Assembly: GCF_001942625.1 (NCBI RefSeq)
Contig: NZ_MLCL01000093.1
Coordinates: 124,001-188,000 of the forward strand
DNA: 64,000 nt
Source of the DNA: Mycobacterium syngnathidarum
Lineage (GTDB): Bacteria; Actinomycetota; Actinomycetes; Mycobacteriales; Mycobacteriaceae
Reading direction: 5' to 3'
Shown here: positions 1 through 10,409 of the stretch, piece by piece
Layout of the letters: every line of letters starts with the position of its first letter
Position numbering within the stretch: the stretch's first letter is position 1
Notes under the pieces: generated by a model
Database searches by the model: none
The model's input: the letters and a program-made list of their open reading frames with translations, nothing else
What the model was told of the DNA's origin: nothing
Position numbers and translations under genes: made by a program

Positions 1-1187
1 TGTGCGGAGTTCTGGTCGCCGAGGAACGCACGGAGACTTCGCGCCATCTGTTCCGGTGTATAGGTGACCGGTTGCGGTTGGGTGGTCGCGTGCGCCATGT
101 CCGAGACGACGCGCCGCAGGTCGTCGTCACTGACCGGCGAATCAGCCGATATCAGCCCCATCTGGAGCATCAGGTGACGGCAATCGTCGTAGCGACCCTC
201 CATCCCGGCATGCATCAAAGCGAGGAACAGCCAGCGTGGCCGTTCGGCGAAGATTTGGACACAGCCGAAGTCCAGGCAACCGACGGTGCCGTCCGGGTTG
301 AACAGGAAGTTGCCGGGATGCGGGTCGACCTGGACGAGGTTGCCGTGACGGGACCCGCTGTTGATGAATCGAAAGACCGCTTCGGCCCACGTGTTCCGTA
401 GGTCTTGGTCGGCGTGTTGAGCTGCAGCCCAATCTATTCCATCGAGGTAGGTCATCGTCAGCACGCGCTCGCCGGAAGCTTCAGCGATGACTTCAGGGAC
501 ATGGATGAAGGGGTGGCCCCGCAGGAGGTCGGCGAACGCGGTGATCATCGCTGCCTCGTGCCGATAGTCGACCTCCTCACCGATCCGGGCGGTTATCTCG
601 GCGGCCATGGCACGGATGTCGGTCGCCACACCCAAGGCAGCGGCTCCCAAACGCATGAACGTGAGCAACAGTTCGGTGTTGGCGAGGTCATCCCGGATCG
701 CCTGGGCGACACCGGGATACTGGATCTTGACCGCTACCGCACGTCCGTCACGAAGCACGGCCCGATGCACCTGACCGACTGATGCCGCCGCGATCGGCTC
801 ATCGTCGAACTCTGCGAAACAGTCGATACCCGAACCGAGCTCGTCAGCGAGCACCGTCCGCACAAGGTCTGGGCACATCGGCGGCGCGTCGGCCCGCAAC
901 CGAGCCAACGCCCGTTGGTACGGCGCGAATCCAGTATTGCCGATCGCCTCGGCATCGACCATCGACAGAATCTGGCCGGCCTTCATCAAGGCGCCTTTGG
1001 AATGGCCCAGCAACTCGGTGTAGCGCTCGGCGGTGCGTTCGTGGAACCGCTCGACGGCATCTGGTGACCCGGTCTTCTCCCGCAGTCCGGCAACCAGCCG
1101 GCCGCCCGCGGCGCGCGCGGTGAACCCGGCCAGGGGCATCGTGCGGCGGAGCCGGCCGCGGGGCACCACGTTGCCCGATGGGGTCAT
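1..1187 (-). CDS. ABC1/AarF-family atypical kinase, copy 1 (C-terminus cut by window edge)
   Basis: The N-terminal ~395 residues are present and the frame stays open to base 1. The family (AarF/UbiB/ADCK) has a protein-kinase-like fold and is linked to quinone or lipid metabolism. Visible motifs, in order, are the KxGQ motif (KGALMKAGQ), ASVGQVH, the Lys motif VAVKIQYPG, EEVDYRHEA, the catalytic loop VQVDPHPGN and DFG in CLDFGC. The His usual in the loop (HADPHPGN) is Gln here. ATG at 1187 overlaps the stop of the upstream paralogue (ATGA, 1184-1187), so the two are probably translationally coupled. The two copies look like a tandem duplication. Confidence 0.85.
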   Translation of the reverse strand, partial: MTPSGNVVPRGRLRRTMPLAGFTARAAGGRLVAGLREKTGSPDAVERFHERTAERYTELLGHSKGALMKAGQILSMVDAEAIGNTGFAPYQRALARLRADAPPMCPDLVRTVLADELGSGIDCFAEFDDEPIAAASVGQVHRAVLRDGRAVAVKIQYPGVAQAIRDDLANTELLLTFMRLGAAALGVATDIRAMAAEITARIGEEVDYRHEAAMITAFADLLRGHPFIHVPEVIAEASGERVLTMTYLDGIDWAAAQHADQDLRNTWAEAVFRFINSGSRHGNLVQVDPHPGNFLFNPDGTVGCLDFGCVQIFAERPRWLFLALMHAGMEGRYDDCRHLMLQMGLISADSPVSDDDLRRVVSDMAHATTQPQPVTYTPEQMARSLRAFLGDQNSA

Positions 1188-2611
1188 CCGACTTCCCTCC
1201 TGAGCCCAGTGTGGTCATCGAACGCACCGGGCAGACCCCGTTCGCGCACCCAGGCGTGGTGTAGCTCGCCCAGTTCAGTCGTGGGCTCGGCGACTCCATC
1301 CATGTCATCGACGATGCTGCGTGCGGGCAGCGTGGCGTGCAGTTTGGCGCAGATACTCGTGAGCGCCTGATTCACCCGCGGGGCAAAGGCGTAGGCCTCG
1401 GGTACCAGCATGCGAGACAACGGATTGGCGGAGTCGGGGCTGAACATCCACCGTGTGGTTCGCGCGGCGCTCTTGGCGGTGTAGGTGACGGGCTGAGGAG
1501 CGGCGATGACGTCGTAGAACACGTGCGTCCAGAAGTCGCAGAGTTGTTCGCCGGTCAGCGGGAAGTCGTCGGTGATGAATCCCGCTTCGATCACGTCGGC
1601 CCGCAGCTCATCCACGCGCTTGTCGATCGTGTTGCGCACGATGGAAATCCACATTCTGCGCTTCCGTTCTGCCAGCATCTTGATGCAGCCGAAGTCGACG
1701 AACCCGACGCTGCCGTCATTTCCGAATCGGTAGTTGCCCGGGTGCGGGTCCGCATGGAGTAGGTTGCTGTGCCGTATGTTCGAATAGCTGAACCGCGTGA
1801 TTACTTCAGCCCAGCGGTTCTTGAGGCCTTGTTCGGCTTGTTGCGCTGCAGCCCAACCGATTCCGTCCAGATACGTCATCGTGAGGACCCGGTCGGTACA
1901 GGCATGGCCGACCAGGTCGGGGACCCGGAAGAACGGGTGGTCGAAATACAGTCGGTGGAACGTGGCGATCATCTCCGCCTCGCGACGGTAGTCCACTTCC
2001 TCAGCAATACGAGCGGTGTACTCGCGGGCCAGCTCGCGTGGGTCGAATACGATCCCGGAGGCCGAGGTGGCGAATCGTAGGAACGTGGCGATGAGTTCCG
2101 TGTTCGCGAGATCCTCTCGGATCGCCTGCGCCACGCCCGGATACTGCACCTTGACCGCGACATCGCGGCCGTCGGGAAGGACCGCGTGGTGAACCTGGCC
2201 GATGGACGCCGACGCCATGGGCTCGTCACTGAACTCCGCGAAAGTCCTTACGCCATCCTTGAGTTCAAGGTCGAGGACGTCGCGGACCAGCTCCGGCGGC
2301 ATAGGCGGAGCATCCGACTGAAGCTGGGCCAACGCCTGTTGGTACGGCTGGAATCCGCCGGTTCCCACGTCTGACGAATCGATCAGGGACATCAGTTGCC
2401 CGACCTTCATCAGGGCACCCTTGGAGTGGCCGAGCATCTCGACATAGCGGCCGGCGGTGCGCTCATGGAACCGCTGCACCGCGCCGTCATCACCGGCCCG
2501 CTGCTGCAATCCCGCGACGAGCCGCCCACCAGCGGCACGCGCCGTGAACCCGACCAGTGGCATGGTCCGCCGGAGGCGGCCTTGCGGCACACGGTCGTGA
2601 TGTTCTGCCAC
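1184..2611 (-). CDS. ABC1/AarF-family atypical kinase, copy 2
   Basis: 475-residue kinase-like protein. It shows the KxGQ motif (KGALMKVGQ), ASIGQVH, VAVKVQYPG, EEVDYRREA, an intact catalytic loop HADPHPGN and DFG in FVDFGC. The frame is open further upstream but would run into the divergent TetR gene. GTG at 2611 is preferred because GGGAG lies about 9 bases upstream and because the protein then aligns with copy 1 (both continue RGRLRRTMPL or QGRLRRTMPL). Substrate unknown; quinone biosynthesis or lipid homeostasis is the family precedent. A divergent TetR gene and a 12-bp palindrome lie just upstream. Confidence 0.85.
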   Translation of the reverse strand: MAEHHDRVPQGRLRRTMPLVGFTARAAGGRLVAGLQQRAGDDGAVQRFHERTAGRYVEMLGHSKGALMKVGQLMSLIDSSDVGTGGFQPYQQALAQLQSDAPPMPPELVRDVLDLELKDGVRTFAEFSDEPMASASIGQVHHAVLPDGRDVAVKVQYPGVAQAIREDLANTELIATFLRFATSASGIVFDPRELAREYTARIAEEVDYRREAEMIATFHRLYFDHPFFRVPDLVGHACTDRVLTMTYLDGIGWAAAQQAEQGLKNRWAEVITRFSYSNIRHSNLLHADPHPGNYRFGNDGSVGFVDFGCIKMLAERKRRMWISIVRNTIDKRVDELRADVIEAGFITDDFPLTGEQLCDFWTHVFYDVIAAPQPVTYTAKSAARTTRWMFSPDSANPLSRMLVPEAYAFAPRVNQALTSICAKLHATLPARSIVDDMDGVAEPTTELGELHHAWVRERGLPGAFDDHTGLRREVG

Positions 2612-2664
2612 CGAACCGCTCCCATCGGGTTGCCCTCGTAGTACAGTGCGTTCATACGCAGAGT

Positions 2665-2676
2665 AAGTGATCACTT
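2665..2676. promoter_or_regulatory. Perfect 12-bp palindrome, candidate TetR operator
   Basis: AAGTGATCACTT is self-complementary and sits between the divergent AarF kinase and TetR genes, 3 bases before the TetR Shine-Dalgarno. The position suits an autoregulatory operator that also controls the kinases. Inferred; binding not shown. Confidence 0.5.
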
Positions 2677-2690
2677 GCAGGAGGTCAACG

Positions 2691-3287
2691 ATGTCCGCCG
2701 GATCAACCCGGGAGCGGCTGGTCACCGAGGCGATGAAGCTGTTCAGCGACAAGGGCTTTGAAGCCACGAGCGTGTCCCAGATCGAAGCCGCGGCTGGCTT
2801 GTCTGCCGGATCCGGAGCGCTCTACCGCCACTTCAAATCCAAAGACGCTCTCCTGGCAGCCGGTATCGACCGTCAACTGGACCGCCGCTCGGCCATGCAA
2901 GACATCCGGGCCCTGTTCGCCGGACTCGGGGACCTGCACAGCGAACTGACCGTGCTCGGTCGCTACCTGCTCACGGTGATCGATCAGGAAAGCGAGCTAC
3001 TCCAGGTCGCCGCCCGCACACCCGCAGGTTTGTCCGACCGGTTGGACACCGCGTACGCCGCGCTCGTCGATGGGTTGTGCGATGAACTGAACGGATGGAT
3101 CAACGTGTGGGCGCCGACCAGATCATCTGAAGAGACGCGGGTTCTGGCCTCACTTGGAATCAACAGCCTGCTCGGAGAACGATTCGCCGCCAACTTGTTC
3201 CGCCGTTCAATCGCATCAGCATCCGACGACGAGTATCTGAGGGAATGGACGGCCACCCTCGCCGCACGCGTGCAGTCGCTCGGCTGA
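2691..3287 (+). CDS. TetR/AcrR family transcriptional regulator
   Basis: 198-residue repressor-type protein. The N-terminal helix-turn-helix is readable (EAMKLFSDKGFEATSVSQIE, then LSAGSGALYRHFKSKDALL), followed by an all-helical ligand domain. ATG 2691 is chosen because AGGAGGT (2679-2685) lies 5 bases upstream; an in-frame start at 2667 would lie before that site. It is divergent from the tandem ABC1 kinases and probably controls them and itself through the palindrome at 2665-2676. The ligand cannot be predicted. Confidence 0.9.
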   Translation: MSAGSTRERLVTEAMKLFSDKGFEATSVSQIEAAAGLSAGSGALYRHFKSKDALLAAGIDRQLDRRSAMQDIRALFAGLGDLHSELTVLGRYLLTVIDQESELLQVAARTPAGLSDRLDTAYAALVDGLCDELNGWINVWAPTRSSEETRVLASLGINSLLGERFAANLFRRSIASASDDEYLREWTATLAARVQSLG

Positions 3288-3352
3288 TCGCAGCAGCCAG
3301 GTCTACGTCGCGCGTCACGGTGACGGACCTCGACCGGAGGCTTTCGCCGTGA

Positions 3353-3796
3353 TTGCCTGGACGTATGGGACGGTCCTACTGCTATACCGATGTCCGTCGG
3401 GTCGCCGCGGATCCAGCCGTTGTTTGGGAGATTGTCTCCAACCATGAGCGCATGTCCGAATGGACACCGTCTCGCAGGGTGGTTCTGGAGAACCCCGGCA
3501 GCCCGGATCGAAATGGCGTGGGAGCCATCCGCGCGCTCCACATGTTCGGACCGGTTATTCGGGAACAAATTACGGGGTTCGAACCGCCGACGACACTGCG
3601 GTACAGCCTGGTGTCTGGTCTACCGTTCCGCGAGTACACAGGTCAGATCACCGTCGAGCCCGCGGCGACCGGCAGCCTGATGTCGACGGTTATCAGCTTC
3701 CGCACGATCATCCCGGGCACACAGATTCTTGTGGCCATCGCGATGCGAGTTGCCAGTGCGGGGGCTGCCCGCGCGGCGCGCCGATACTCCCGATGA
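3353..3796 (+). CDS. SRPBCC (polyketide cyclase/dehydrase-like) protein
   Basis: About 147 residues with the START/SRPBCC pattern: RRVAADPAVVWEIVSNHERM and SEWTP near the N-terminus, a central strand block (GVGAIRALHMFG, VIREQITGFEPP) and a C-terminal helix rich in Ala and Arg. The fold binds hydrophobic ligands and no catalytic residues can be named. The start is uncertain: TTG 3353 is 12 bases after GGAGG (3336-3340), and ATG 3365 is the next in-frame choice. It follows the TetR gene on the same strand by about 65 bases and may be co-regulated. Confidence 0.75.
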   Translation: MPGRMGRSYCYTDVRRVAADPAVVWEIVSNHERMSEWTPSRRVVLENPGSPDRNGVGAIRALHMFGPVIREQITGFEPPTTLRYSLVSGLPFREYTGQITVEPAATGSLMSTVISFRTIIPGTQILVAIAMRVASAGAARAARRYSR

Positions 3797-3868
3797 GATC
3801 ATCCGCCACGGCTTTTCACCGCTCCCGAGGGGCCGGCGCAGTCGATGGCCCCCGAACCTTTTGCCCAA

Positions 3869-5665
<1,797 letters not shown>

Positions 5666-5697
5666 TCGACCACCGACAAGTGCGGCCGTGCGAAGTG

Positions 5698-6609
5698 CTA
5701 GCCGATTCGGTCGGGCGCCCAGTAGGCAAGCATCTCGGCGAACGTCTCGAAGGCCGGCTTCGACACCCCGTAGGCCGCCTCGAAGTGGATGCTCAGCGGG
5801 AAGCCGAGCTCGGCCACCCCGTCGATCACCCGCTTGTACAGGTCCAGCATCAGCTTGCGCTTCTCATCCGGGTCACGTTCGGCGAGCTGGCTGACGAACT
5901 CCTGCTCGGCAGCGACGGCCGAGTTGCCCGGATCCTGGATCAGCCAGTTGATCAGGCCGACCCTGGACTCCATCTTCGGCACGAAGCCGAACGACAGCAG
6001 GATCTCGGGCCGGTGCTCGGTGGTCTCGGCGAATTCTTTGAGGTACCCGACGATGGCATCCGAGTACAGCAGCTGGGTCATGCCGTACGTCGCGCCCTGC
6101 TCGCATTTGAAGTTGAACCGGCCCTGCTCACCGTCGCGGGTCGGGATCAGGATGGCTCCACGGTTGGGCACCAGCTGCTCATAGATCGAGAGGGCGTCCG
6201 TGGGTGCGACACCCTCGCCCTCGCCGTCCTTCATGGTCCGCGGCACACCGACAAAGGCGATGCCGTCGAAACCGGCGCCGCTGAGATCGGTCAGGCGCTT
6301 GCCCAGCGCCTCCTGGCTCAGGAACGACGTGACCTGCGTGCACAGACCACGCATACCGGCCAGCTCGGGCCGGAGGATGTTCCAGTAATCCAGGACATCC
6401 ATCCGCGGCTTCATCTCGATCGGACGGTCATCGTCCTCGTCGATCATCCCGGGGATCATGACGTGCCCGATGCGGCCTTCGATCCCGGTCTCGGCGGCCA
6501 AAGCCAGCACTTTCCGCGCCTCGTCCACGGGATATTGCACGCCACGTTCCAGGTTCGGCGGGACGAGCTCCAGCGCGATTGTGTTCAGGGGCACGGACTT
6601 GCTCCACAT
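5698..6609 (-). CDS. Mycobacterial-type (flavin-independent) methylenetetrahydrofolate reductase
   Basis: 303-residue TIM-barrel-type protein resembling the non-canonical mycobacterial MTHFR family (Rv2172c and the two M. smegmatis homologues). These reduce 5,10-methylene-THF to 5-methyl-THF for methionine synthesis without bound FAD. Readable landmarks are IALELVPPNLERG near the N-terminus, GHVMIPGMIDEDDDRP, the block FNFKCEQGATYGMTQLLYSD and a C-terminal LGFPLSIHFEAAYGV. Length matches the family. ATG 6609 has only a weak ribosome site. It stands alone and ends 30 bases from the DUF222/HNH gene, which is transcribed the same way. Confidence 0.8.
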   Translation of the reverse strand: MWSKSVPLNTIALELVPPNLERGVQYPVDEARKVLALAAETGIEGRIGHVMIPGMIDEDDDRPIEMKPRMDVLDYWNILRPELAGMRGLCTQVTSFLSQEALGKRLTDLSGAGFDGIAFVGVPRTMKDGEGEGVAPTDALSIYEQLVPNRGAILIPTRDGEQGRFNFKCEQGATYGMTQLLYSDAIVGYLKEFAETTEHRPEILLSFGFVPKMESRVGLINWLIQDPGNSAVAAEQEFVSQLAERDPDEKRKLMLDLYKRVIDGVAELGFPLSIHFEAAYGVSKPAFETFAEMLAYWAPDRIG

Positions 6610-6778
6610 CTCATTACGTTCAGTCGCAGCATGCCGGGCGGCACTGACCAGCAGCAGACGATGCTGTCCAGACTACGTATCGCGGCCTCGGAGGTGGCGG
6701 GCTGGTTACCCATACGGCGTCAGGAAGTGTCGTGGCGCACATTCCGCTGCGGCTGCTGCTTCGTGGTAGACCACCTGC

Positions 6779-7540
6779 ATGGCTGAGCGCGTCACATTCC
6801 CCAGTTCGACCGGGCCTGCGCTGGCGGGCGTGATCGATCGGCCGGACGGGCCGGTGCGGGGCTGGGGCGTGTTCGCACACGGCTTCACCCTCGGCAAGGA
6901 TTCGCCCGCCGCCTCCCGTATCTGCAAGCAGCTGGCCGCCGACGGTATCGGGATGTTGCGCTTCGACGCATTGGGCCTGGGTGATTCCGCGGGGGACTGG
7001 GGCGATGGCTCCTTCACTGTCAAGACCAACGACGTCATTGCGGCCTGTTCGTTCATGGCCGACCGCGGCACGCCTGCCGACCTCTTGATCGGACACTCGT
7101 GGGGCGGTGCGGCAGTGATCGCAGCGGCCCGGCGATCCCCCGGCGTGCGGGCCGTGGTGACCGTCGGTGCGCCGTTCGACCCCACACACGTCGAACGCCA
7201 ATACGACGCCGTGATCGATCAGGTCTGCGCCGAAGGCAGCGGCGAGTGGATGGTGGGCGGGAGGACGCTGACCCTCAAGAGGGCATTCGTCGAGGACGTC
7301 CGGGCCGCCGAACTACTGGACAAGATCGAAGGCCTCAAGTTGCCGTTGCTCATCCTGCATTCTCCGACCGACAACACCGTGGGCATCAAGAACGCGAGCG
7401 ACATCTTCTGGGCCGCCCGCCATCCACGCAGCTTCGTCTCGCTGGAAGGCTCCGAGCACCTGCTCACCAGGCCCGGGCAGGCCCAACGCGCCGGCAGGAT
7501 CATCGGCGCATGGGCCGACGCCTACCTCGACGTGCGATAG
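6779..7540 (+). CDS. Alpha/beta hydrolase (dienelactone-hydrolase/serine-aminopeptidase-like)
   Basis: 253 residues with the alpha/beta hydrolase core. FAHGFTLGKDSPAA forms the oxyanion region, GHSWGG carries the likely nucleophile Ser at about residue 107, LLILHSPTDNTVG supplies the acid region and GSEHLLTRP the catalytic His. Related proteins often have an OsmC domain fused at the C-terminus; that domain is absent here. Substrate unknown. Ten bases separate it from the downstream lumazine synthase, so the two are likely co-transcribed. Confidence 0.85.
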   Translation: MAERVTFPSSTGPALAGVIDRPDGPVRGWGVFAHGFTLGKDSPAASRICKQLAADGIGMLRFDALGLGDSAGDWGDGSFTVKTNDVIAACSFMADRGTPADLLIGHSWGGAAVIAAARRSPGVRAVVTVGAPFDPTHVERQYDAVIDQVCAEGSGEWMVGGRTLTLKRAFVEDVRAAELLDKIEGLKLPLLILHSPTDNTVGIKNASDIFWAARHPRSFVSLEGSEHLLTRPGQAQRAGRIIGAWADAYLDVR

Positions 7541-7549
7541 CGTCACCAC

Positions 7550-8002
7550 ATGTCTGACTCAGCCACTCAGATCGCGTTCGTGCAGGCCACCTGGCATCGC
7601 AACATCGTCGACAAGGCGCGCGAGGGGTTCACCGAGCAGATCGGCAGCCACGGATTCGCCGATGCGGCCCTGGAGTTCTTCGAAGTACCCGGCGCCTTTG
7701 AAATCCCGCTCACCGCAAAGCGTCTGGCGCTCACCGGGCGCTACCGGGCGATCGTCGCGGCCGGGCTCGTCGTCGACGGCGGCATCTACCGCCACGACTT
7801 CGTGGCCACCGCGGTGATCGACGGGCTGATGCGCGTGCAACTCGACACCGACGTTCCGGTGTTCTCCGTCGTGCTCACTCCGCACCATTTCCACGAGCAC
7901 GACGAGCATGTCGACTACTTCACGAAGCATTTCGTGAAGAAGGGCGCCGAGGCGGCCAACGCCGTCGCCGCGACGCTCGCCGTGCACGGTTCGTTGGGCT
8001 AA
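7550..8002 (+). CDS. ribH: 6,7-dimethyl-8-ribityllumazine synthase, type II (RibH2-like)
   Basis: 150 residues, standard length for lumazine synthase. The enzyme condenses 5-amino-6-ribitylamino-uracil with 3,4-dihydroxybutanone phosphate in riboflavin synthesis. The protein has FVQATWHRNIVDKAREGF at the N-terminus, EVPGAFEIPL, GLVVDGGIYRHDFVA and VLTPHHFHEHDEH. The last two blocks resemble the RibH2 class of Brucella and rhizobia rather than the RibH of mycobacterial rib operons. No other riboflavin gene is nearby, so this is probably a second, orphan copy. Its stop overlaps the stop of the convergent esterase gene. Confidence 0.85.
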   Translation: MSDSATQIAFVQATWHRNIVDKAREGFTEQIGSHGFADAALEFFEVPGAFEIPLTAKRLALTGRYRAIVAAGLVVDGGIYRHDFVATAVIDGLMRVQLDTDVPVFSVVLTPHHFHEHDEHVDYFTKHFVKKGAEAANAVAATLAVHGSLG

Positions 8003-8943
8003 GAAGCCGTCGCGCAGCGGACGTGCCCGGAGATGTGTTCGTAGACCTTGCGGGTGACGTCGACGTTGTCACTCATGATGTTGTATCCGTGGTCGACGTC
8101 GGGTACTTCGTGATACTCGGCCAGTGAGCCGACCGCGTCGAGCTTCTGGGCGTACCGCCAGGCCTCGTCGCGCAGCCGGTCGTACTCGGCGGTGACGATC
8201 AGCGCCGGGGCGATGCCTTCGATTCCGTCGGCGTTGGTACCCCAGGCCGGTGAGGCCAGGCGGTCGCTGCGCCGAGCCCGCTCGGGAATGTAGGCGGTGT
8301 CGAACACCTCACCCATCCAGGGCTTCATCACCGCCTTGGCACCCAATGGAGAGTGCTTGTCCTTCGTCGCGGTGACCAGATCCAGTGGCGGGTAGTGCAG
8401 AACCTGCAGTGCGATCGGGGGCCCGCCATTCTCGAGCGCCAGCCGGGAAGCCGCCGCACAGAGGCTGCCGCCCGCGCTCTGGCCGCCGAGGCACAACCGG
8501 CTGCCGTCCCAATCCCGCTCGGGCGCCGAGACCCAGCTCAACACGTCATAGATCTGCTCAACGGGGGTGGGAAACCTGTGTCGCGGCGCCAACAGGTAAT
8601 CGACATTGACCACAACGACATTCGCGTTGGCGGCGAGATAACGGCACCACGGGTCGTCCTGCGCACGGTGTCCGACGACGAAGCCGCCGCCGTGCACGTT
8701 CACGTACACCGCGGGTTTCGCCGCACCTGACGGCGGGTGGTACACCGTGGCGGCGACGTCACCGTGCCGGGTCGGGATGTCGGTCAGCGTTGTGCGGCCC
8801 GGGATTTCGGGGAATCGCACGCCCGGTTTGGGCGCCGGGTTGACGGCCGCCGAGAAAAACCGTGCCAGGGCGTCGGCCAGTATCGGTGTGGACAGTATGG
8901 ACACGGTTTCCTTCGGATGCGCGGTCGGGGACTGCAAGGTCAA
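7999..8943 (-). CDS. HSL-family esterase/lipase (alpha/beta hydrolase)
   Basis: About 314 residues. The HSL signature is clear: NVHGGGFVVGH (oxyanion HGGG), the nucleophile elbow GGQSAGG and the late VPDVDHGYNI with the catalytic His. It probably hydrolyses short acyl esters; substrate unknown. Two starts are possible. TTG 8943 overlaps the AraC stop (TTGA). GTG 8904 has GAAGGA 4 bases upstream and may be the real start. It follows the AraC-type regulator in the same direction, which suggests one transcript and a regulator/enzyme pair. Confidence 0.85.
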   Translation of the reverse strand: MTLQSPTAHPKETVSILSTPILADALARFFSAAVNPAPKPGVRFPEIPGRTTLTDIPTRHGDVAATVYHPPSGAAKPAVYVNVHGGGFVVGHRAQDDPWCRYLAANANVVVVNVDYLLAPRHRFPTPVEQIYDVLSWVSAPERDWDGSRLCLGGQSAGGSLCAAASRLALENGGPPIALQVLHYPPLDLVTATKDKHSPLGAKAVMKPWMGEVFDTAYIPERARRSDRLASPAWGTNADGIEGIAPALIVTAEYDRLRDEAWRYAQKLDAVGSLAEYHEVPDVDHGYNIMSDNVDVTRKVYEHISGHVRCATAS

Positions 8944-9896
8944 TTGAGGGTGTCTGAAGGATTCTCACCGAACATGTGGCGGTAGGCAGCGGCGAAACGC
9001 CCGGTATGGGCGAATCCCCAGCGAGCGGCGACGGCCTGCACGGTCGTCGTGGCCGGATCGGCGTTGAGCAGCTCTTGACGGGCGTGGTCGAGGCGAACGC
9101 GGCGCAGGTAGCCCATCGGCGAGTCCCCGAGGTGGCGGCGGAACATGTATTGCAGCGCTCGTGGCGTGACATAGACGGCTTCTGCGATGTCGGCGAGGGC
9201 GATATCGGCGTCGGCGTTGGCTTCGATGTAGGCGATGGCTCGGCGCAACAGCACCGGTTTGGCATCGCGCCGATCGGTCGGGCCGGGTTCCAGCCCGGCG
9301 TTGGTCGGCATGGTGGCCAGCACGGCCGCCGCCAGCATCGAGGCGGTGGTCGAGGCGACGAGCGGCGGAACCGGTCCGACCCTGCCCTGCACCACGGTGC
9401 GCACGTACTCGATCGCCACGGCGAGTTGGGTCCCGGCTTGCGGTGATATCGGACGATGCCCTGTCAGTCGGACGAATCCGCCGGTGTCGCCGGCATCGGT
9501 GGTCGCTACGCGTCCCAGCAGTTTGACGTCGAACATGGTCAGGTCATAGCGGGCCCGGCACACCCGGCCCGAGTAGGGAAGCTCGGGCGGAGAGACCAGC
9601 GTGACGTCACCTGGACCGAAAACATCCTGCGGTTCGCCGATGAAATTCGCCTCGATCCGGCCCGAATGCATGCGGCACAGGCAGATCCGGTTCAGCGGAT
9701 CGGCGTCGTACGACAGGTGATAGTCGAGATTGACTTCATCGAAACTGACCGGCCCCAACCACTTTCGGACGATGCGTGTAGCCGGGAGCTCATCACGCGC
9801 CCGGCCGATGGACATCTTCGTGTAGGCGCGCGCCAGGAAGTCCTCGGTTGCGCCGAGGTCCGCGCTCGTGAAATCCAGGTCTTCGTACGCCGTCAT
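8940..9896 (-). CDS. AraC family transcriptional regulator
   Basis: 318 residues. The N-terminal ~200 form a ligand/dimer domain with a cupin-like strand pattern (VFGPGDVTLVSPPELPYSG). The C-terminal ~100 hold the two AraC helix-turn-helix units (DIALADIAEAVYVTPRALQY and VQAVAARWGFAHTGRFAAAY) ending in the usual F-G-x-x-P-S-D-T-L-like tail. ATG 9896 is preceded immediately by an in-frame GTG at 9899. It overlaps the downstream esterase gene and probably controls it; the inducer is unknown. Confidence 0.88.
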   Translation of the reverse strand: MTAYEDLDFTSADLGATEDFLARAYTKMSIGRARDELPATRIVRKWLGPVSFDEVNLDYHLSYDADPLNRICLCRMHSGRIEANFIGEPQDVFGPGDVTLVSPPELPYSGRVCRARYDLTMFDVKLLGRVATTDAGDTGGFVRLTGHRPISPQAGTQLAVAIEYVRTVVQGRVGPVPPLVASTTASMLAAAVLATMPTNAGLEPGPTDRRDAKPVLLRRAIAYIEANADADIALADIAEAVYVTPRALQYMFRRHLGDSPMGYLRRVRLDHARQELLNADPATTTVQAVAARWGFAHTGRFAAAYRHMFGENPSDTLN

Positions 9897-10007
9897 CACG
9901 CTTTGCTCGCAGTGGCTGGACGGGGCGCGACTGCAACCCCGCAGAAACCAGCCTACCTGCGCCGCTTACGTTGTATACCGGCGTCGGCTCAGCCCGGCGC
10001 CGGCAGG

Positions 10008-10409
10008 TCAGCCAGAGCTGGCCGTCGGCCCCGCCTCGCCGACGACCGGCAGTTGATGATCCGCGAAGACCCGCAGGAGCGGGCGCAACGCATGTCCGGC
10101 CACCACGTGCCAACCCACCCGTGCTTGATGGCATTCGTCGGCGAATGCCATCAGGTCGCGGAATCCGCTGACCGCCATGAAGTCGACCGCGCGCAGGTCC
10201 AGGACGAAGGGGGTTCCGGTGTGGACGAGACGGCGGATCGCCGCTACCAGCCGGCCCGAGTTGCAGATGTCGATTTCGCCTTCGACCACCAGCACCGTGG
10301 CCGGGCCCCGGACATGCGCCGACACCCGCGCTCCGGCGCAGTCGATGACGGCGGTATCGGTCGACCGAACCGGTCGCAGCCAGTCGGGGTAATAGTGAGT
10401 AGCAGTCAT
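10008..10409 (-). CDS. STAS-domain protein (anti-sigma-factor-antagonist-like)
   Basis: 133 residues with a single STAS fold. VLVVEGEIDICNSGRLVAAI forms the first half, and FVLDLRAVDFMAVSGFRDLM holds the phosphorylatable Ser position of anti-anti-sigma factors (D-F-M-A-V-S-G). Such proteins bind anti-sigma kinases and release a sigma factor when unphosphorylated. ATG 10409 is chosen because GGAG lies 7 bases upstream; the open frame continues to 10460. No anti-sigma kinase or sigma factor is adjacent, so this is an orphan. Confidence 0.78.
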   Translation of the reverse strand: MTATHYYPDWLRPVRSTDTAVIDCAGARVSAHVRGPATVLVVEGEIDICNSGRLVAAIRRLVHTGTPFVLDLRAVDFMAVSGFRDLMAFADECHQARVGWHVVAGHALRPLLRVFADHQLPVVGEAGPTASSG

